A DNA stretch of 64,000 nt from Eudorina sp. 2006-703-Eu-15 (GCA_003117195.1 BDSI01000241.1:23997-87996); one strand, 5' to 3'. Counted from the first letter of the stretch, positions 21,658 through 33,265 are shown. The notes: a model not told the origin generated them from the sequence alone. Numbers and translations are program-made.

Positions 21658-21700
21658 CTCGCCGGTCTGCAGGCCGCTGTCTCTGTTGCTGGGCGGCGCC

Positions 21701-23292
21701 CAATCAGCGACCTGTTACTGCTGCAGACGTGATGCCGCCACTAATACGTTCGACTGCAAAGGCGGAAACCGACTAGTAAAAGGGAAGCACAGGCCCAGCA
21801 ACTGCGAGGCTCACCCGCGCGGCCGAGTACCGTACCTGGCCTAACGACCAAACCGGAGCACCCGCTAACCGACACAACCGCCCCTCCCAAGCAAGTCTGT
21901 CTCACCTGGCGCCACAAGTATTTTGGGCAAGGCCTAAAATATCAATTATCCGCTAAACTAATTCGCAATGTTTGTCACATTAATTATCCTCTATTGCAAG
22001 GTATTCTTGGTTTGGCTGAAAAATTCTTTGCGCACAAACGGTCAAAGTAAAGCTCCGCGGTCTCCATGGACCCGAGTCAACATCCACCCAACGCCTCTCG
22101 CGCTCATGTTTGTTGCAACAGGTGCCGCGTGATGAATGGGCGGCGCGTGGTAAATTGAAACTCCATAGTGTTCTGATGTTTGAACATCAAGATGCCACCA
22201 ACTTCAAGATTTGCCTTTCTGTCTTACCAGATGAATATAATTCAACAATATGTATTGAACCAAAGTTTCAAGATGCAAAGGGATAGCATACCGAGTATCA
22301 ACGAGTTCTCCAGTTCCGATGGCCGGGTCTCACCGCGTTCTTTTCGCACCCTGTTTTTGCCTTACATTTGATATGTAACTATTCATGGCAAAGTTTAGAG
22401 GTTCGCGTTTGCTGCGGGCGTGCAACTAAAGGGCTGCATGCTTGCCGACGGACCAAACAACTACAGTTTCACAGCAAAACAAGAATGCTTCAGGCTTGCT
22501 TTTTGATATTTGCTTGATAGGCGGATGTGGTAGTGCAGAAACGCATGGCGTTATGATAATTATGCAGATGCGGTGACCGCCGTTAGCGGCGTGTACGTAC
22601 TGCAGATTGGTTTCGGGGCTACCCTACCTGCTGCTTGAGCTTGCTCAAAATATGCACGCCGATCCACCTTCAACATCAACGACACCCCCAATGGCACCCT
22701 TTCACTCTCTCACACTCTTGCGCGGTAACAGAGGTTCCCCGTTGTAAAGCAAGCGGCCTGTACGGATAGTAGGGGGCCCCGCCTTTTTCCGGCTTCGAGG
22801 AAGCCGACCCCCTACTTGTCTCTTTCTGCAACCACCACAGACACAATGCAGCGCTGACATACACAACGTATGGCCTATGGACGCCCATGCCGCGCCCCAC
22901 TGTTTCTCCCAATCCCCGGCATACATACCATCCACTCAGCAGTTTTACAATGGCGAAGGTCAGCTTGTTGGGCCTACCAACAAGTCCTAACCCGTACTGG
23001 CAACCCCACGTGCGTGCTTGTACAAAAACAAGGGCTTCGTGACCGACAGCCCCACTATCGACAGATTGAGCCAGCGGCCAGACTGCATCAACGGCGCGAC
23101 CGGACTTCTCGACATTGCAGGGCAGTGCCCTGAACGGAGTGCCTTGAACGGTATGCACATCACGCAAGGTATCGGATTACCATTTCGCACCCTTGTGGCA
23201 AGACATTTCACGTGTTGGTGGCTGTAACGTTCGCAACATGCGTGAGCAAGCTAAATTATGCCCCCCCACCCACTGCAGCAGGCGTCTGCTGC
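21701..23292. other. Spacer between DIRS element and protease gene
   Basis: No supported gene. 21.95-22.6 kb is AT-richer. The minus-strand open stretch 22676-23167 lies just downstream of the protease stop codon; it has no recognised motif and is more likely 3' UTR or chance. Confidence 0.55.
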
Positions 23293-26200
23293 TCATGCCA
23301 CTCGGGCTTCGCGCTCCACTTCCAATTTTCTGAACAGCAGCCCGATAAGCGTGGCCGTGGGAACGAAGATCGGCAGTTGCCCCTTGTGCTCCACGTTCTG
23401 AAGGACGTAGTCCATCTCCGCGGCATAATCCGCCCGCCCCTTGGCCGCAGCTGTCCGCTTTGCGCTGTGGGTGCGGTTGCCCACGATCGGCTGCACGGCC
23501 GACCATTTCTCGGTCTCCTCGATAGTCACGCCGGCCACTGCTGCCGCCCCGCCGCTGCTGCTGGCGCCCTGGTCCCCGGCCACTGCTGCCGCCCCGCCGC
23601 TGCTGCTGGCGCCCTGGTCCCGGGTATCCTGCACGTCGCGCGGGTTCCGCCCCTCCTCGTGCCAGGCCACACTCACGTGCAGGCCGACCAGGCTCCTGAA
23701 GTCCGGGCCTTTGGACACTGCGCCGCCGCTGCTGTTGGGAAGAGCGCCTGTGAGCAGGCAGTGGTGAGCCGCTGAATGACGTGCAGGAAAATGATGGATA
23801 GGGCGCACGAGCATTCGGTAGTTCAGTCCAAAGGAATGTATGCCCACACACACACACAAAATGCACGGACGAAATTTTTGGGCGCCACTTGGCTCCTCAC
23901 ATGTGTCGCACTCCTGTTCTGTCTGCTTAACACACACACATACCATCCCCTACGTCGCCGTCACAATTCACTTCCATCTGGGTTGTCGCTAATTCGGGCT
24001 TCGGGTTACGGGTAAATCGGGTGTCATTTACTTCCTTCGCCTACATCGCCCGATACGCTGGACTTCGCTTCTCGTGGCTCAGTTCTCTTTTACACACAAA
24101 TAGAACCCCGGCTTCCCTGGGAGGTCAGCTCCTGGGCGCGGTCGGTGGCAGCAGCAGCTCGCTCTCTGGGCCACTGGCGACTCACTGGACTTCCGCTGGA
24201 CAAGTGGGTTGCTACGACACGCCCTCAGCCGCCTAGCCGCTCGTCTGCACGCCTCGCCCTCCGATCGCATATCATCCCGGCCATTTCCATTCCTTTCATT
24301 CATTTATCTTTTCTTACTAACTTACTTACTTTTACGGCCGTCGCACGCACGTGTGTCCCTGCCTTGCCATCCGTTACGCATGTCACCTTCGCCGAACCCG
24401 CCAACTACTAACGCTGTGCTGCAACGCTTGGCTTCCCGTGTCCCTGCCTTCAGGTCAGTGCGGTCGCTTTCATTTCTTGCACGGGCTGGGCCGATTGTGC
24501 TGGGCACGATGCTTGCTGTCGGCATTGCACGCGCTGTGATCGCACCCACCCCCTGCTTTGTTGCATTAGGATAGATTTAAATAGGTTACTTCCACTAGTC
24601 GTTCGTTTAGACTTCGCTACGTCAGTCTTTTCGCTGGCGGTTGCTACTGGACCTCTGGCGCCCGCCTCGGTCAACTGTCTACGGCGGCTCCGTCAACGTA
24701 TACATTCGCCTGCTACGCCCTCACCAGTCACTTCCGTCACGGTTTTCGGTAATTCGGGCGGGTTTGGGGTATCCTCTGTTTCCATCGCCACCGTCGCCTA
24801 CTGCGCTGGACTTCACTTCTCGCCGCTCAGTTCTCTTTTACACACCCGCATTCGTCCCCGCTCATTCGGCTGTCTGACTGCGACCCTCCCGCACCGCTTG
24901 CCGTACAAATCATGTTCCTCATAACACTGCCCGACCCCACGTCCAACCCCATAGTTCCGCCGCGCCACCACCATAGGTTTGCTTTGAAATTTGTCTATTG
25001 CTCCGCCACTGTCCGTTGTTCTCCTTGCTGACCGTCTCTTTCCTTGCCCGTGCTTATGTTGTCCCTGCCAGCCTGCTCCATGGACTTCAACGCCTACATC
25101 TCCGCTTCTTCACATGTCCTCTAGGTTGGTACCATAAATATTAATTCGGTTCGGGTTCTGCTGGGTCGCCCATTTCCTGCCGGGTCTTGTTCTTGTTCTG
25201 CAACTGGTGGCGCGGCTGCCTTATTGCTGTTGTCGTGATCTCCTATTCGCAGGTTTATATGGTAAGTATATTGGAGGTTGGTTTGGGTCGGCCGGGTTGC
25301 AATTGTAAACACACACACACAAGCCACCACACACACACATCATTACGTTATTCCGCATAATCCGTGCTGTCTACACGGCGTTTTCCTTGCAGGTGGGTTC
25401 ATCGCACGCACGCACAGTATTGTGGTGTGGGTCTGTGAGGCCAAGGCAGCCGACCCAAACCAGCTGGTGGTCTTCCACGACACCGCGACAACAGCGCGCC
25501 AAATCGACAGCGTTCTTCCGACACCGCAGCCTTTTATTTCTTATAAGGGTCGGGTAATGGGTAAATCATATACGCATACGGGCAAATCATTGGGCGCCAC
25601 TTGGCCCCTCACATGTCGCGCACCCCTGTTAAGCCTGCTTTAACAACACACACACACAAGGGCCTGGCGATTCGCTGGACTATCGCTGGACAATTGGGTG
25701 ACAACCAATAAGGCCCTCAACCGCCTAGCCGCTCGTCTCCATGACTTCGACCTTTTCGTTCTCGGGTTCCAGGTTTGGTCGCGGCGTTTAGGTGTATGGT
25801 AATGGCACCGCATGTCCCGCAGGTTACCTCATGGCTTCGCGGCGCGCGGCGGCGCGCAGCGCTATCGTCGTTGGTGCTGCGCTGGCAACCCTCGGCATCG
25901 CCACTCAACTCTTTCACCCCACGGCCAACTCAACTCGTCCCGGCTCTTCGGGCCCGCGGAGTCGAGCCATTGGTTATGCTGGTTATGGTTACGCCTGCCT
26001 GTCCCGCTGCCAGCCCTGACGGTTGCCTGCTGAGCTCTCGCCTGCCGCGCCTAGCCACCTGCCTGTCTGTCTACCGCACCACACCACCGCACTCCTTGCC
26101 TACACTGTGCGTGGCTGCCTATTCCGATATCCCCGGCCCGCCACATGCATGTGCGCGCTTGGGCATCCGACGGAGTGGGGAGCTTTCTACGAGTCCGCAC

Positions 26201-28305
26201 GTCGGTTGCATGTACAATATCATTTGCGTCACGAAGCCGTGTCCTGCTTTGCCGCGATATCATCCTGCACCGTTGACATGACGTTGCTCGTACGCCCATC
26301 GCACTCGTCGGCCGTATTTGCTCTTCCGTTCCCTTTCCTTCACATTACCAAACAAACAAATTACTTACTTCAGGCCTATCGCGCGCACGTGAGTCCTTCC
26401 TTTGCCACCCGTTACGCATGTCGCCTTCGCCAAACCCTGCCCACTACTAACGCTGTGCTGCAACGCCTGGCTTCCCGTTTTCTTGTCTTCAGGTCAGTAC
26501 GATCGCATCCTTTGCACGGGCTGGGCCGGTGGTGCTGGGCACGATGTTTTGCTTGCGGCATTGCACGCGCTGTGGTCCCACCCAACCCGCATTATGTTGA
26601 ATTAGAATAGTTTAGATAAATTCATTCCACTAGTCTCTTGGCTTAGACTACGATACAGCAGCCATTCCGCTGGCGGTTGCTACCGGAGCTCTGGCGCCCG
26701 CCTCAGTCAACGGTCGCTCGCGGATGCGGCTGGTCTGCGTCTGTCCTCTACATCGCCGTCACCATTCACTTCCATCTGGGTTGTCGGTATTTCGGGTTTC
26801 GGGTTTCGGGTGTCATTTACTTCCTTCGCCTACACCGTCTGATACGCTGGACTTCGCTTCTTACGGCTCAGTTTTCCTTCCACACAATGGTCACTATGCA
26901 TGCGCCTTCCGGCTCCTGCTCTGCCTGTCCAAAAGTGTCGCTGCTACCCACCTGGATAGGTGCCCATTGCTTCGACGGCAAGCTTCGAGATCCAGCTCAC
27001 GATGCCCTCGCAGACCACTGGGGTCTCGGAGTCCTTCACACCCGGCACGGAAATGTCTGCTGCGAGCGGAAAACTAAGCAGCGCAATCTCCTGTCCCGCC
27101 ATCAACCCAGCGTCCAGCCTGCGTCAGGTTGCACAAAAGGTATACGTTACGATGCACGATGTTGTTAGATGCGGGTCTGGCCAATGAAACACCTGCTACA
27201 CCTTCGCTTCCCAGGCTGTTCGAAATAGATGTGCATCGGACGGGGCACGGCATGCTCCCGTGGCGTTTGCGCTACAGCCACAATCAGCCATCCCACACAC
27301 ATGGCCCACATACAAACAGCCTCACTCGAAGGCGCGGGCGATACGCAGGTGCTCGGGCTCCTCAGGGCTCTCGGCCAGTAGCAGCACGCTGACGTCAAAC
27401 CCCGGGTAGCTCACGAAGTGCCTGCATGCGTGGTCACGAGCAGGCGTTGGGGACAGGCTATGGGTAAGACCAGCTTGCCATCGGCCCCCGTCGCAGGTGC
27501 TGCTGCGGGGGCCTCGGCCCTTGTGCTGCTGCCAGCGCATAAGCCCACGAGGTTCACGCTCAATGCATCGGTCGTGCGTCGGAACTCGCTTGCCTGAGCG
27601 GGTGTCTGAGGAACGTGTAGCCCGTCATGTCGATGATGCAGCCCGGCTGGGGATCCAGGCAGTGGCGCGCCGTGAGCACGACCCGCTTGTTCGACATCTC
27701 GACCAGGCACGCCGAGCCGACGGTTACGCCGTGGTGCTTGAGGCGCGCCACGGTCCCGCAGGACGTCAGGTTGAGCTTGCCGGAGGCCACGGCTGAAATG
27801 GTGCCATGCCGATAGCCGTACACGGCAGTCGGGATACGTGAAGGGACGACAGAGACACATGGAGGTTATGGACTTGAGCACAAAATAGAATATCAAAGCG
27901 GGAAAGACTTCCACGTGTTCAGCTAAGGGCCGGGCATGGTTCGTTTGCCACCTCACCTTTTACGTTCAAGCTGGCCTCAGCAGCTGCTGCAGCTGCAGCT
28001 GGAGGTGAAGTTGCAACTGCAACTCCAAGGACAATGCGCAACGTGTGAGCAAGGGCTGTGCCACCGCCCGCCAAGTATTGGAACTCCGAAAGCAAATGCG
28101 CGCTTAAGCGCAACCTGATGCAAGACCTACGTTTTTTCAGGGCGGCCAGGGCCAATGCCAGGGCCACGGCCAGGGCCACGGCCAGGGCTACGGCCAGGGC
28201 CAGGACAAGAACCAGGGTCATCCACATCAAGGAGAAATGCCCCCCAAGAGCGCGAAGCAGGGCGGCGTCCTGCTCGGCTTGGTCCATCACTTGACAAAAC
28301 GCCAC
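23293..28305 (-). CDS. Membrane-anchored trypsin-like serine protease
   Basis: The catalytic triad motifs of the chymotrypsin fold occur in order on the minus strand. Exon 1 (28305-28131) encodes 58 residues starting MAFCQVMDQAEQ and a long Val/Ala/Leu membrane segment. Exon 2 (from 27792, phase-matched) has VGSACLVE and VVLTARHCLD (His). A third exon (from 27421) has YPGFDVSVLLLAE (Asp). The last (about 23740-23293) has NSSGGAVSKGP (Ser in SGG), then VGLHVSVAWHEEG. After the catalytic core come two 15-residue repeats (DQGASSSGGAAAVAG) and a charged tail ending REARVA. Donor sites of exons 2 and 3 are unresolved. The 3.5-kb gap before the Ser exon is full of repeats, so the gene may be interrupted. 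Substrate unknown. Confidence 0.65.
23533..23622. repeat. 45-bp coding tandem duplication
   Basis: Two near-perfect 45-bp units encode the two DQGASSSGGAAAVAG repeats of the protease C-terminal region. The length is a multiple of three, so the frame is kept. Confidence 0.9.
23870..26900. repeat. Nested direct repeats within protease intron
   Basis: Several blocks recur in the same direction. One pair is gggcgccacttgg at 23880 and 25590. The cctagccgctcgtct block occurs at 24230 and 25725. A 370-bp block (cgttacgcatgtc to ctggcgcccgcctc) is at 24370-24670 and 26410-26710. The ctggacttcgcttc/ctcagtt block is at 24060, 24810 and 26850. The arrangement suggests diverged tandem copies of a 1.7-2 kb unit, one with an extra internal block. 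No long open frame is shared between copies. Confidence 0.7.
28140..28205. repeat. GGCCA(C/G)-type repeat encoding the membrane segment
   Basis: A run of ggccacggccagg variants in the plus direction encodes, on the minus strand, the LALAVALAVALAVA part of the protease membrane segment. The hydrophobic helix may have grown by repeat expansion. Confidence 0.75.
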
Positions 28306-29305
28306 CCAAACTCTCCTTCGGCATAAATTAGTAGAATGTAGGTTTATGTAGAATCAGAGTACTGTAGAATTACAGTAATGTATAATATTATGAACAAAAG
28401 GCCAGTAAGTAGAAGTGGACCCGCTCGCACTTTGGCAAGAGGGCCGGAGGTCGCAGAACGTACGACGCTCGTCCACAACCACCCCGCGGCCCCAGCGTTT
28501 GCCCAAAATAGCACCGTTTCGTCTGCTGTATGTTTCTATGCTTCCCTTTTGAGATGCTGAAATTGCTTCATTTCTAATCCGCGCGCGAAGAGACGGATGA
28601 CTTGTCGCTAGCGGTTCATGGCACCTCCTCGACGACTTACCAAGCTGTAAAGCGCAACTACAACCCTTTTAAACGAGGGCTAAAATTAAAACGCCACGGA
28701 AGCTAGTTACTAAATAAACTGCCCCGAACAGTGTGATTGTAACTTCCTTAGCTCTCCCTGGCGCTCGCTAATAGCTTCAAGGCGCATTGTCGACACGCTA
28801 TACTTCCAATTTATTTACCACGTTATTAAACACGGAAAAATGGCGTATCTGGAACCTAAGCCGTGCGCAGGAGGTCACACGGCCCACCCATGCAGAGAAC
28901 GAAAGCCCAAGAACTAGAGCCAGCGACCTTACACTGCGCAAAGTCCATGCGTCCAGCGTTGACATCGCTGTGCTGTCGCGGTGTTATCACGGTGTCCAAG
29001 TCACACACAGGTCATGGTGCGACAACCAAACCCCGAAGTGCCGCGCATTATTGCTTCTTGCTTGTTCAAACGACACGCAAACTCAGTACCAGGGTCAGCA
29101 AGCACACCACGCAGCGGCAGTTGGTTGCACCGCAGCACTCGGTCCCCCTCCCCGCACTCCGGTTCCTCTCATCCCTTCCCTTGCCCAGCCTTCCCCTGGC
29201 CTCCCCCGCCTTTCCCTCCCCTCGCCCACCCTTTCCCCCACCATCCCCTCCCCCGCCGTGTTACACCAGTGCCCCCGCCTCCCCCTCTTTCGGCCGTCCA
29301 GTCGC
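28306..29305. other. Spacer
   Basis: No gene supported. It is AT-rich at 28320-28800 and C/T-rich at 29150-29280, just beyond the stop codon of the exon at 29306-29800. It probably includes the protease promoter. Confidence 0.6.
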
Positions 29306-29800
29306 TCAATGCTCCTCCGCGGGCTCGTCCAGTCGCAAGTGGCTGAGGTAGAAGCCTCGGCAGTGGACGATCCGAATGAGCGTCTCCGCGAACACCCCGT
29401 TGTACGAGAGGGACTCCACCTCCACCCACGCCAGTCCGTCGAGCGCACAGTAGCCCGGCCACTGGGTGCGGATGTCACTCGCCAGCCAGGCGCGCCTCTC
29501 TCCCGTCTGCTCGTTGCAATCGACAACCCCCCAGTAGAGGTTGTATGGGTTGAACACCACCCGCCGCGTCCAGTTCCGGGTCCGCCGAGCCGGGCACGTT
29601 TGCGGGCGGTCGGTGGTGTCGTTCACAACCCAGAACAACTCGTCCGCGGTGATGTAACCCAGGCGGATGCCCGCCGCTGTCGCGGTCCCTGCCTGCACCC
29701 ATTGGTCAACCGTCCACGGCGGCTGGTTGTCGGCCGTGATGAGAAACACGCCGTAAAGCACCTCATTCTCAGGTATTGTTCCCACGGCTATCTCCAGGAA
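29306..29800 (-). CDS. Orphan 3'-terminal exon, unknown protein
   Basis: After an acceptor (ATTTGCAG) at 29801, 164 codons run open to a stop. The start is FLEIAVGTIPENEVLYGVFL and the end HLRLDEPAEEH. Rich use of Trp, Tyr, Cys and Asn (for example VFNPYNLYWGVVDCNEQTG) and no stop over 495 nt argue for a real exon. I do not recognise the family. Directly upstream, at 29805, a dispersed repeat begins, so the earlier exons are either further up or were cut off by the insertion. Possibly a pseudogene remnant. Confidence 0.45.
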   Translation of the reverse strand, partial: FLEIAVGTIPENEVLYGVFLITADNQPPWTVDQWVQAGTATAAGIRLGYITADELFWVVNDTTDRPQTCPARRTRNWTRRVVFNPYNLYWGVVDCNEQTGERRAWLASDIRTQWPGYCALDGLAWVEVESLSYNGVFAETLIRIVHCRGFYLSHLRLDEPAEEH

Positions 29801-29804
29801 CTGC

Positions 29805-30074
29805 AAATTGAATGAATGAATGTTACAGCGGACCCCAACGGGATCATCGGTGCATACCAGAGCAAGCCCCAGCAGGTCCCACCGCCAAGGCGGCAGGTCA
29901 CCTCCACACCACAACGCCGCACCCAAAGAAAACACACCGGGCCATAACCCCACCCAGTCAGACACCGAAGCAAGCAGAGGCGCGCAGCGGGGCAACACTA
30001 CCAAAGGGATAGGCACAGCAACGGGCATAACCCCCAGAAGTGGGTTGCAAATTGTCATCGCCAACGGCGGCCGG
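29805..30074 (-). repeat. (CATT)n-tailed dispersed repeat, long copy
   Basis: It starts with aatgaatgaatgttacagcg and runs to cccccagaagtgg. It is about 90 percent alike by eye to 47463-47698. Translation gives a hydrophobic open stretch on the minus strand, but no recognised domain. The tail lies 5 bp from the splice acceptor of the orphan exon. Confidence 0.85.
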
Positions 30075-30957
30075 TCCAACCAGCCTCCTCCCGTCTAGAG
30101 GGAGATGATAGAAACGTGGCCTGTTGTTAATGCAAATCCAGCACCCCGCCGTCCCTGGTACCATGCGATGTGACGTGTTCATTTTCGGGTCTGGTGTCTC
30201 TGGTGTGTCTGGTGGCTCGGGCGCGTCGCGTGGGTCCGGGCACAAGCGCCCTCGCGTGGACACACTGAGGGAGGTGGAGTTCAAGATTCAGCTCGGGTCC
30301 TGTGCCATTCACCTACTGAGCGCTTGCAACAGCTCTATCGAGCAAAGGCTACGTGCATTACAGGGGGAGTAGTTAAAATTGAGAAAAGAAATAAACAGGG
30401 GGGAGTGTTGCGGTGTGCGGGGCCTGCTCCTGAGAATTGCTTGCGGCACGGGCGCCCGGTCCTCTATTTGTTTGCTACGGGTTCACCTGGCCGGGGCCCA
30501 AGTCGGGGACCTGGCCTTGTCGTGCACCGATGACGGCATGGCAATTCTGTGGCGCCGTCAACCGACAGCTGGTGGACGCTCTACGCCCAAGCGCGCGAAG
30601 CTCGGTAGCAGCTTAACATCTCAGCAGGATATATTAGCCGGAAGATCCCCAGATTTTCTATCCGCGGAATGCCCTTGTCCGGCGTAGTACGATCAGCATG
30701 GTGAGCCTATTAGGGATCTGAACTTGCCCACCCGGGTTCGAAGTCTTACGGTTGCCGCACCCTGACAACTGTCTGCGCCGCGTGCTGGCAAAGTGCATTC
30801 CCCCTCGAAGTACCCAGCAGTCGGGGTGACGGCGAGGGGTTTGGGGAATACCCTGTGGCAGGATATGTGCCGAGCCGTCATCGGGCCCTGACAGCCTGCC
30901 CTTAGTGTGCATTGTTGCTTGGTCACAGTGTTTTGTTAGGATGCGGGTTACACCGCA
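30075..30957. other. Spacer with one small open frame
   Basis: Apart from the plus-strand frame at 30124-30372, nothing is supported. An isolated GGTTCGAAGTC near 30736 looks like a tRNA T-loop, but no acceptor or anticodon stem could be paired around it. Confidence 0.5.
30124..30372 (+). CDS. Small hypothetical ORF
   Basis: 82 codons, with a Ser/Gly stretch, a basic GHKRPRVDT segment that could be a nuclear signal, and a C-terminal helix-prone part (LREVEFKIQLG, SSIEQRLRALQGE). No family recognised. It could be an exon or chance. Confidence 0.2.
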   Translation: MLMQIQHPAVPGTMRCDVFIFGSGVSGVSGGSGASRGSGHKRPRVDTLREVEFKIQLGSCAIHLLSACNSSIEQRLRALQGE

Positions 30958-31274
30958 AGCAGTCGCTGGGCAATGTCACGAGCCAGGCGTGGGTCTTCCA
31001 AGACCTCGAGTGGGTGCAGCGCTGGGTGCTTCAGGGGTGGTGGTAGCTGGGTAATGGGGTGCCTGTGTGGGCGACCTACCCCGTGCTTGGCTTTATCCAT
31101 TTCTGGGGATCCCGCCCTTTGCTGTGCCTATCCCTTTGGTAGTGTTGCCCTGCTGAGCGCCTCTGCTTGCTTCGGTGTCTGTCTGGGTGAGGTCATGGCC
31201 CGGTGTGTTTTTTGTTCGCGGCGTTGAGGTGTGGATGTGTCTTGCAGGGTCTTGTGGGGCCCGCTGGGGCTTGC
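30958..31274 (+). repeat. Dispersed repeat copy, tail lost
   Basis: It matches the reverse complement of 47463-47845: gagccaggcgtgggtcttcc, ggtaatggggtgcctgtgtg and gcctatccctttggtagtg are all shared. It ends at gccctggtacttcc without the CATT tail. This copy and 47463-47845 share an upstream part that the 29805 copy lacks. Confidence 0.8.
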
Positions 31275-31330
31275 CCTGGTACTTCCAATGCTTTCCGCCC
31301 GCGCGGAGGGACCTCAACCGCAAATTACTA

Positions 31331-31596
31331 TGGCGCTTTCAAGTCGAATGTCAGATTGGCGCAGCGTCGCAAATTGGGCAGTGGGTAGTGGAAACTGCAA
31401 AATGACTTCGGAGCGGTCAGCCCGGCGCCCCCGGGCCGCCGCACCCCTTACGAACTATGTCGAGATAAAGCTTGTACTTTTATTATATCTGGCTAAGGAA
31501 ATAAGAAGAAGCGCGGCAGCCCGGGGACGCCGGGCGGACGGCTCCGAAGTCAATTGGAGTCCAGTTTTCACTACGACGCGCCAATTGAAAGCGCCA
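31331..31596. mobile_element. Foldback element with TA target duplication
   Basis: Long imperfect inverted arms of about 100 bp begin TGGCGCTTTCAA on the left and end TTGAAAGCGCCA on the right. Both contain a block reading TGACTTCGGAGC followed by GCCCGGCG. A centre of about 70 AT-richer bp separates them. TA dinucleotides flank both ends (31329-31330, 31597-31598), the signature of Tc1/mariner-type insertion. No transposase is encoded, so it would be a non-autonomous element. Confidence 0.85.
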
Positions 31597-31598
31597 TA

Positions 31599-32077
31599 AA
31601 CGACTATGCGCCTCACCCACGCGTGTGCTCCTAGATTGCAACATTCAAAAGAGTCAACATCGTGCTCCGTGTTGTGCCTATGCTGGAGGTCGGAAATGGT
31701 ATCGAGGACGGCAGCGGAGGATGCCATTCGAAGTGTGGTCAAGGGCCCAGAACTAGGAGACCTGCTGTTTTTTATCGGGGCGCAAACTGATTAACAGCTG
31801 AGCCAGTGGAGCATCCTGGACGCAGACGGCAATTTAGCCATTGTCGCCTTCGTGAGACGGAAGGCCCAAGGTGCGTCGCTGGGATGTGGGATGAAGAGTC
31901 CGTAGTTTGGGGACATTTTGGGGAGCGCGGCAGAGATGGTTGGCAACTGCGGGTATCAAACTCTGCAGCTGTGGGTGTGTCACAATGGCGAGGGCCAAGT
32001 GGCGCCCAATAGCTGCCCGTATGCATATAGAATGTGCCTTCATGCGTCACATACGTGACGTGAAAGGTTCATTCCCT
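31599..32077. other. Spacer
   Basis: No gene or repeat recognised between the foldback element and the left border of the segmental duplication. Confidence 0.6.
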
Positions 32078-33265
32078 CTGCAAACGCAGCACTGCTGGTG
32101 AAGTGTTCGGGCTGATACCTAATGCATTGCAAGCCGCCGTGCGTTACGTAAGGGCCTCTGCTGGACTTCACTCAAGCTAGTTGTGTGTACAGAGCGAGGC
32201 TCTGAAAGCCGCCGCACCCGCCACGCGTCAGCACTCCGTCCCGTCTGTAGGTGTCGTGCACTTTAAACCTAGAACGCTCTCCTACAAACATTGTGGTCCC
32301 CGGCCGCTCCCCTGTCGTGCACAACTAACCAACAGCGGCTGGCGTGGGCACCACGAGCGCAGCAGCGGTCGGTAAGTCCCGGACATGCCATCTTGGTGGT
32401 TTGGATCAGGAGACCCAAGTGCGTCAGTGTGTATGGGCATGCACGTGCGCATGTTTGAGATACCACAAGCGTCTAGTCGACCCGCCCTGATGCTCAAAGT
32501 GGATATCCCCCTGCGCCACGCGCCAGCAATTACTGCAATTACTGCAATCACTGCACCCCACTCCGTGGCACCAGACCCCACCCCACCCCGCGCATAAGAC
32601 CGCATCAAGCAGGGGTTCGTGGCATGGCGTTGGGCGGTGTGGTGCCACGTGCGCGGGAGAGCTGTCTTATTGTGTCGGTTCACGTCGGATCTTGTCGTGC
32701 GGAGCACAGAAATGTATGGGCAGGATAACAAATCGGCCCATGTGCGGCCCATGGCGACGCGGCACAGGATGGCATTTTTGGCGATTTCTTGGACAAAGAC
32801 TAGTGGGCTCTGGAAGGCCTGCTGGACAGTGGGGCACGGGCACGGGGACGGACCCCTGATGTCCGGATGTAGCCCACCAAGCAAGATAGGAGCCATGAGT
32901 GGGGGGCGTGGGGGCGGGTCGGCGGTAGTTAGTCAGGGCTGAGGGGTTCGGGTCCTGCACGGCAGGAGCCGGTGAATTTTCGTTGGAATGGCCCAGGGAT
33001 CTGCCCACAGGCGACTTCACCTGAATCAAAGCACCAGCCCTAGCATCCCGCGGCGGTTCAGTACGTACACGATTATGTTACGGTGAAGAGTGCGGCGGAG
33101 TAGGCTGGCCATCGTGGGGATCCACCTCTGCGCTATGTCTGAGCGCTCACCCTCCTGAACCTTGCAGCGGCATGCAGCTCCTAACCTTCGCATATCCCCC
33201 GTTCATTCCCATGTTGGGCAGCCTCGGCGGCTGGACTGGGCGTGCAGAGCGCGGCAGGGGTGGAT

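Larger units (their letters stand above)
17466..21700 (-). mobile_element. DIRS-type retrotransposon, decayed
   Basis: On the minus strand the order is reverse transcriptase, RNase H, methyltransferase-like domain, tyrosine recombinase. That order and the recombinase (instead of a DDE integrase) define DIRS elements, which integrate through a circular intermediate. Frames change between RT and RNase H, within RNase H, and between RNase H and the next domain. There is a TAG just before the LEFLGML block and a 0.6-kb insertion in the recombinase, so the copy is inactive. No terminal repeats could be identified by eye and the 5' gag-like region is not evident, so the outer limits are approximate. 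Confidence 0.85.

Noticed and set aside
22676..23167. 163-codon minus-strand open frame
   Set aside because: No motif; lies just past the protease stop and has biased composition, so it is more likely non-coding.
30700..30790. tRNA gene suggested by GGTTCGAAGTC
   Set aside because: No cloverleaf could be built; acceptor and anticodon stems do not pair.
32282..32896. Minus-strand gene in the segmental duplication
   Set aside because: The 204-codon frame is only partly shared with copy B, where it is interrupted, and it lacks any motif.
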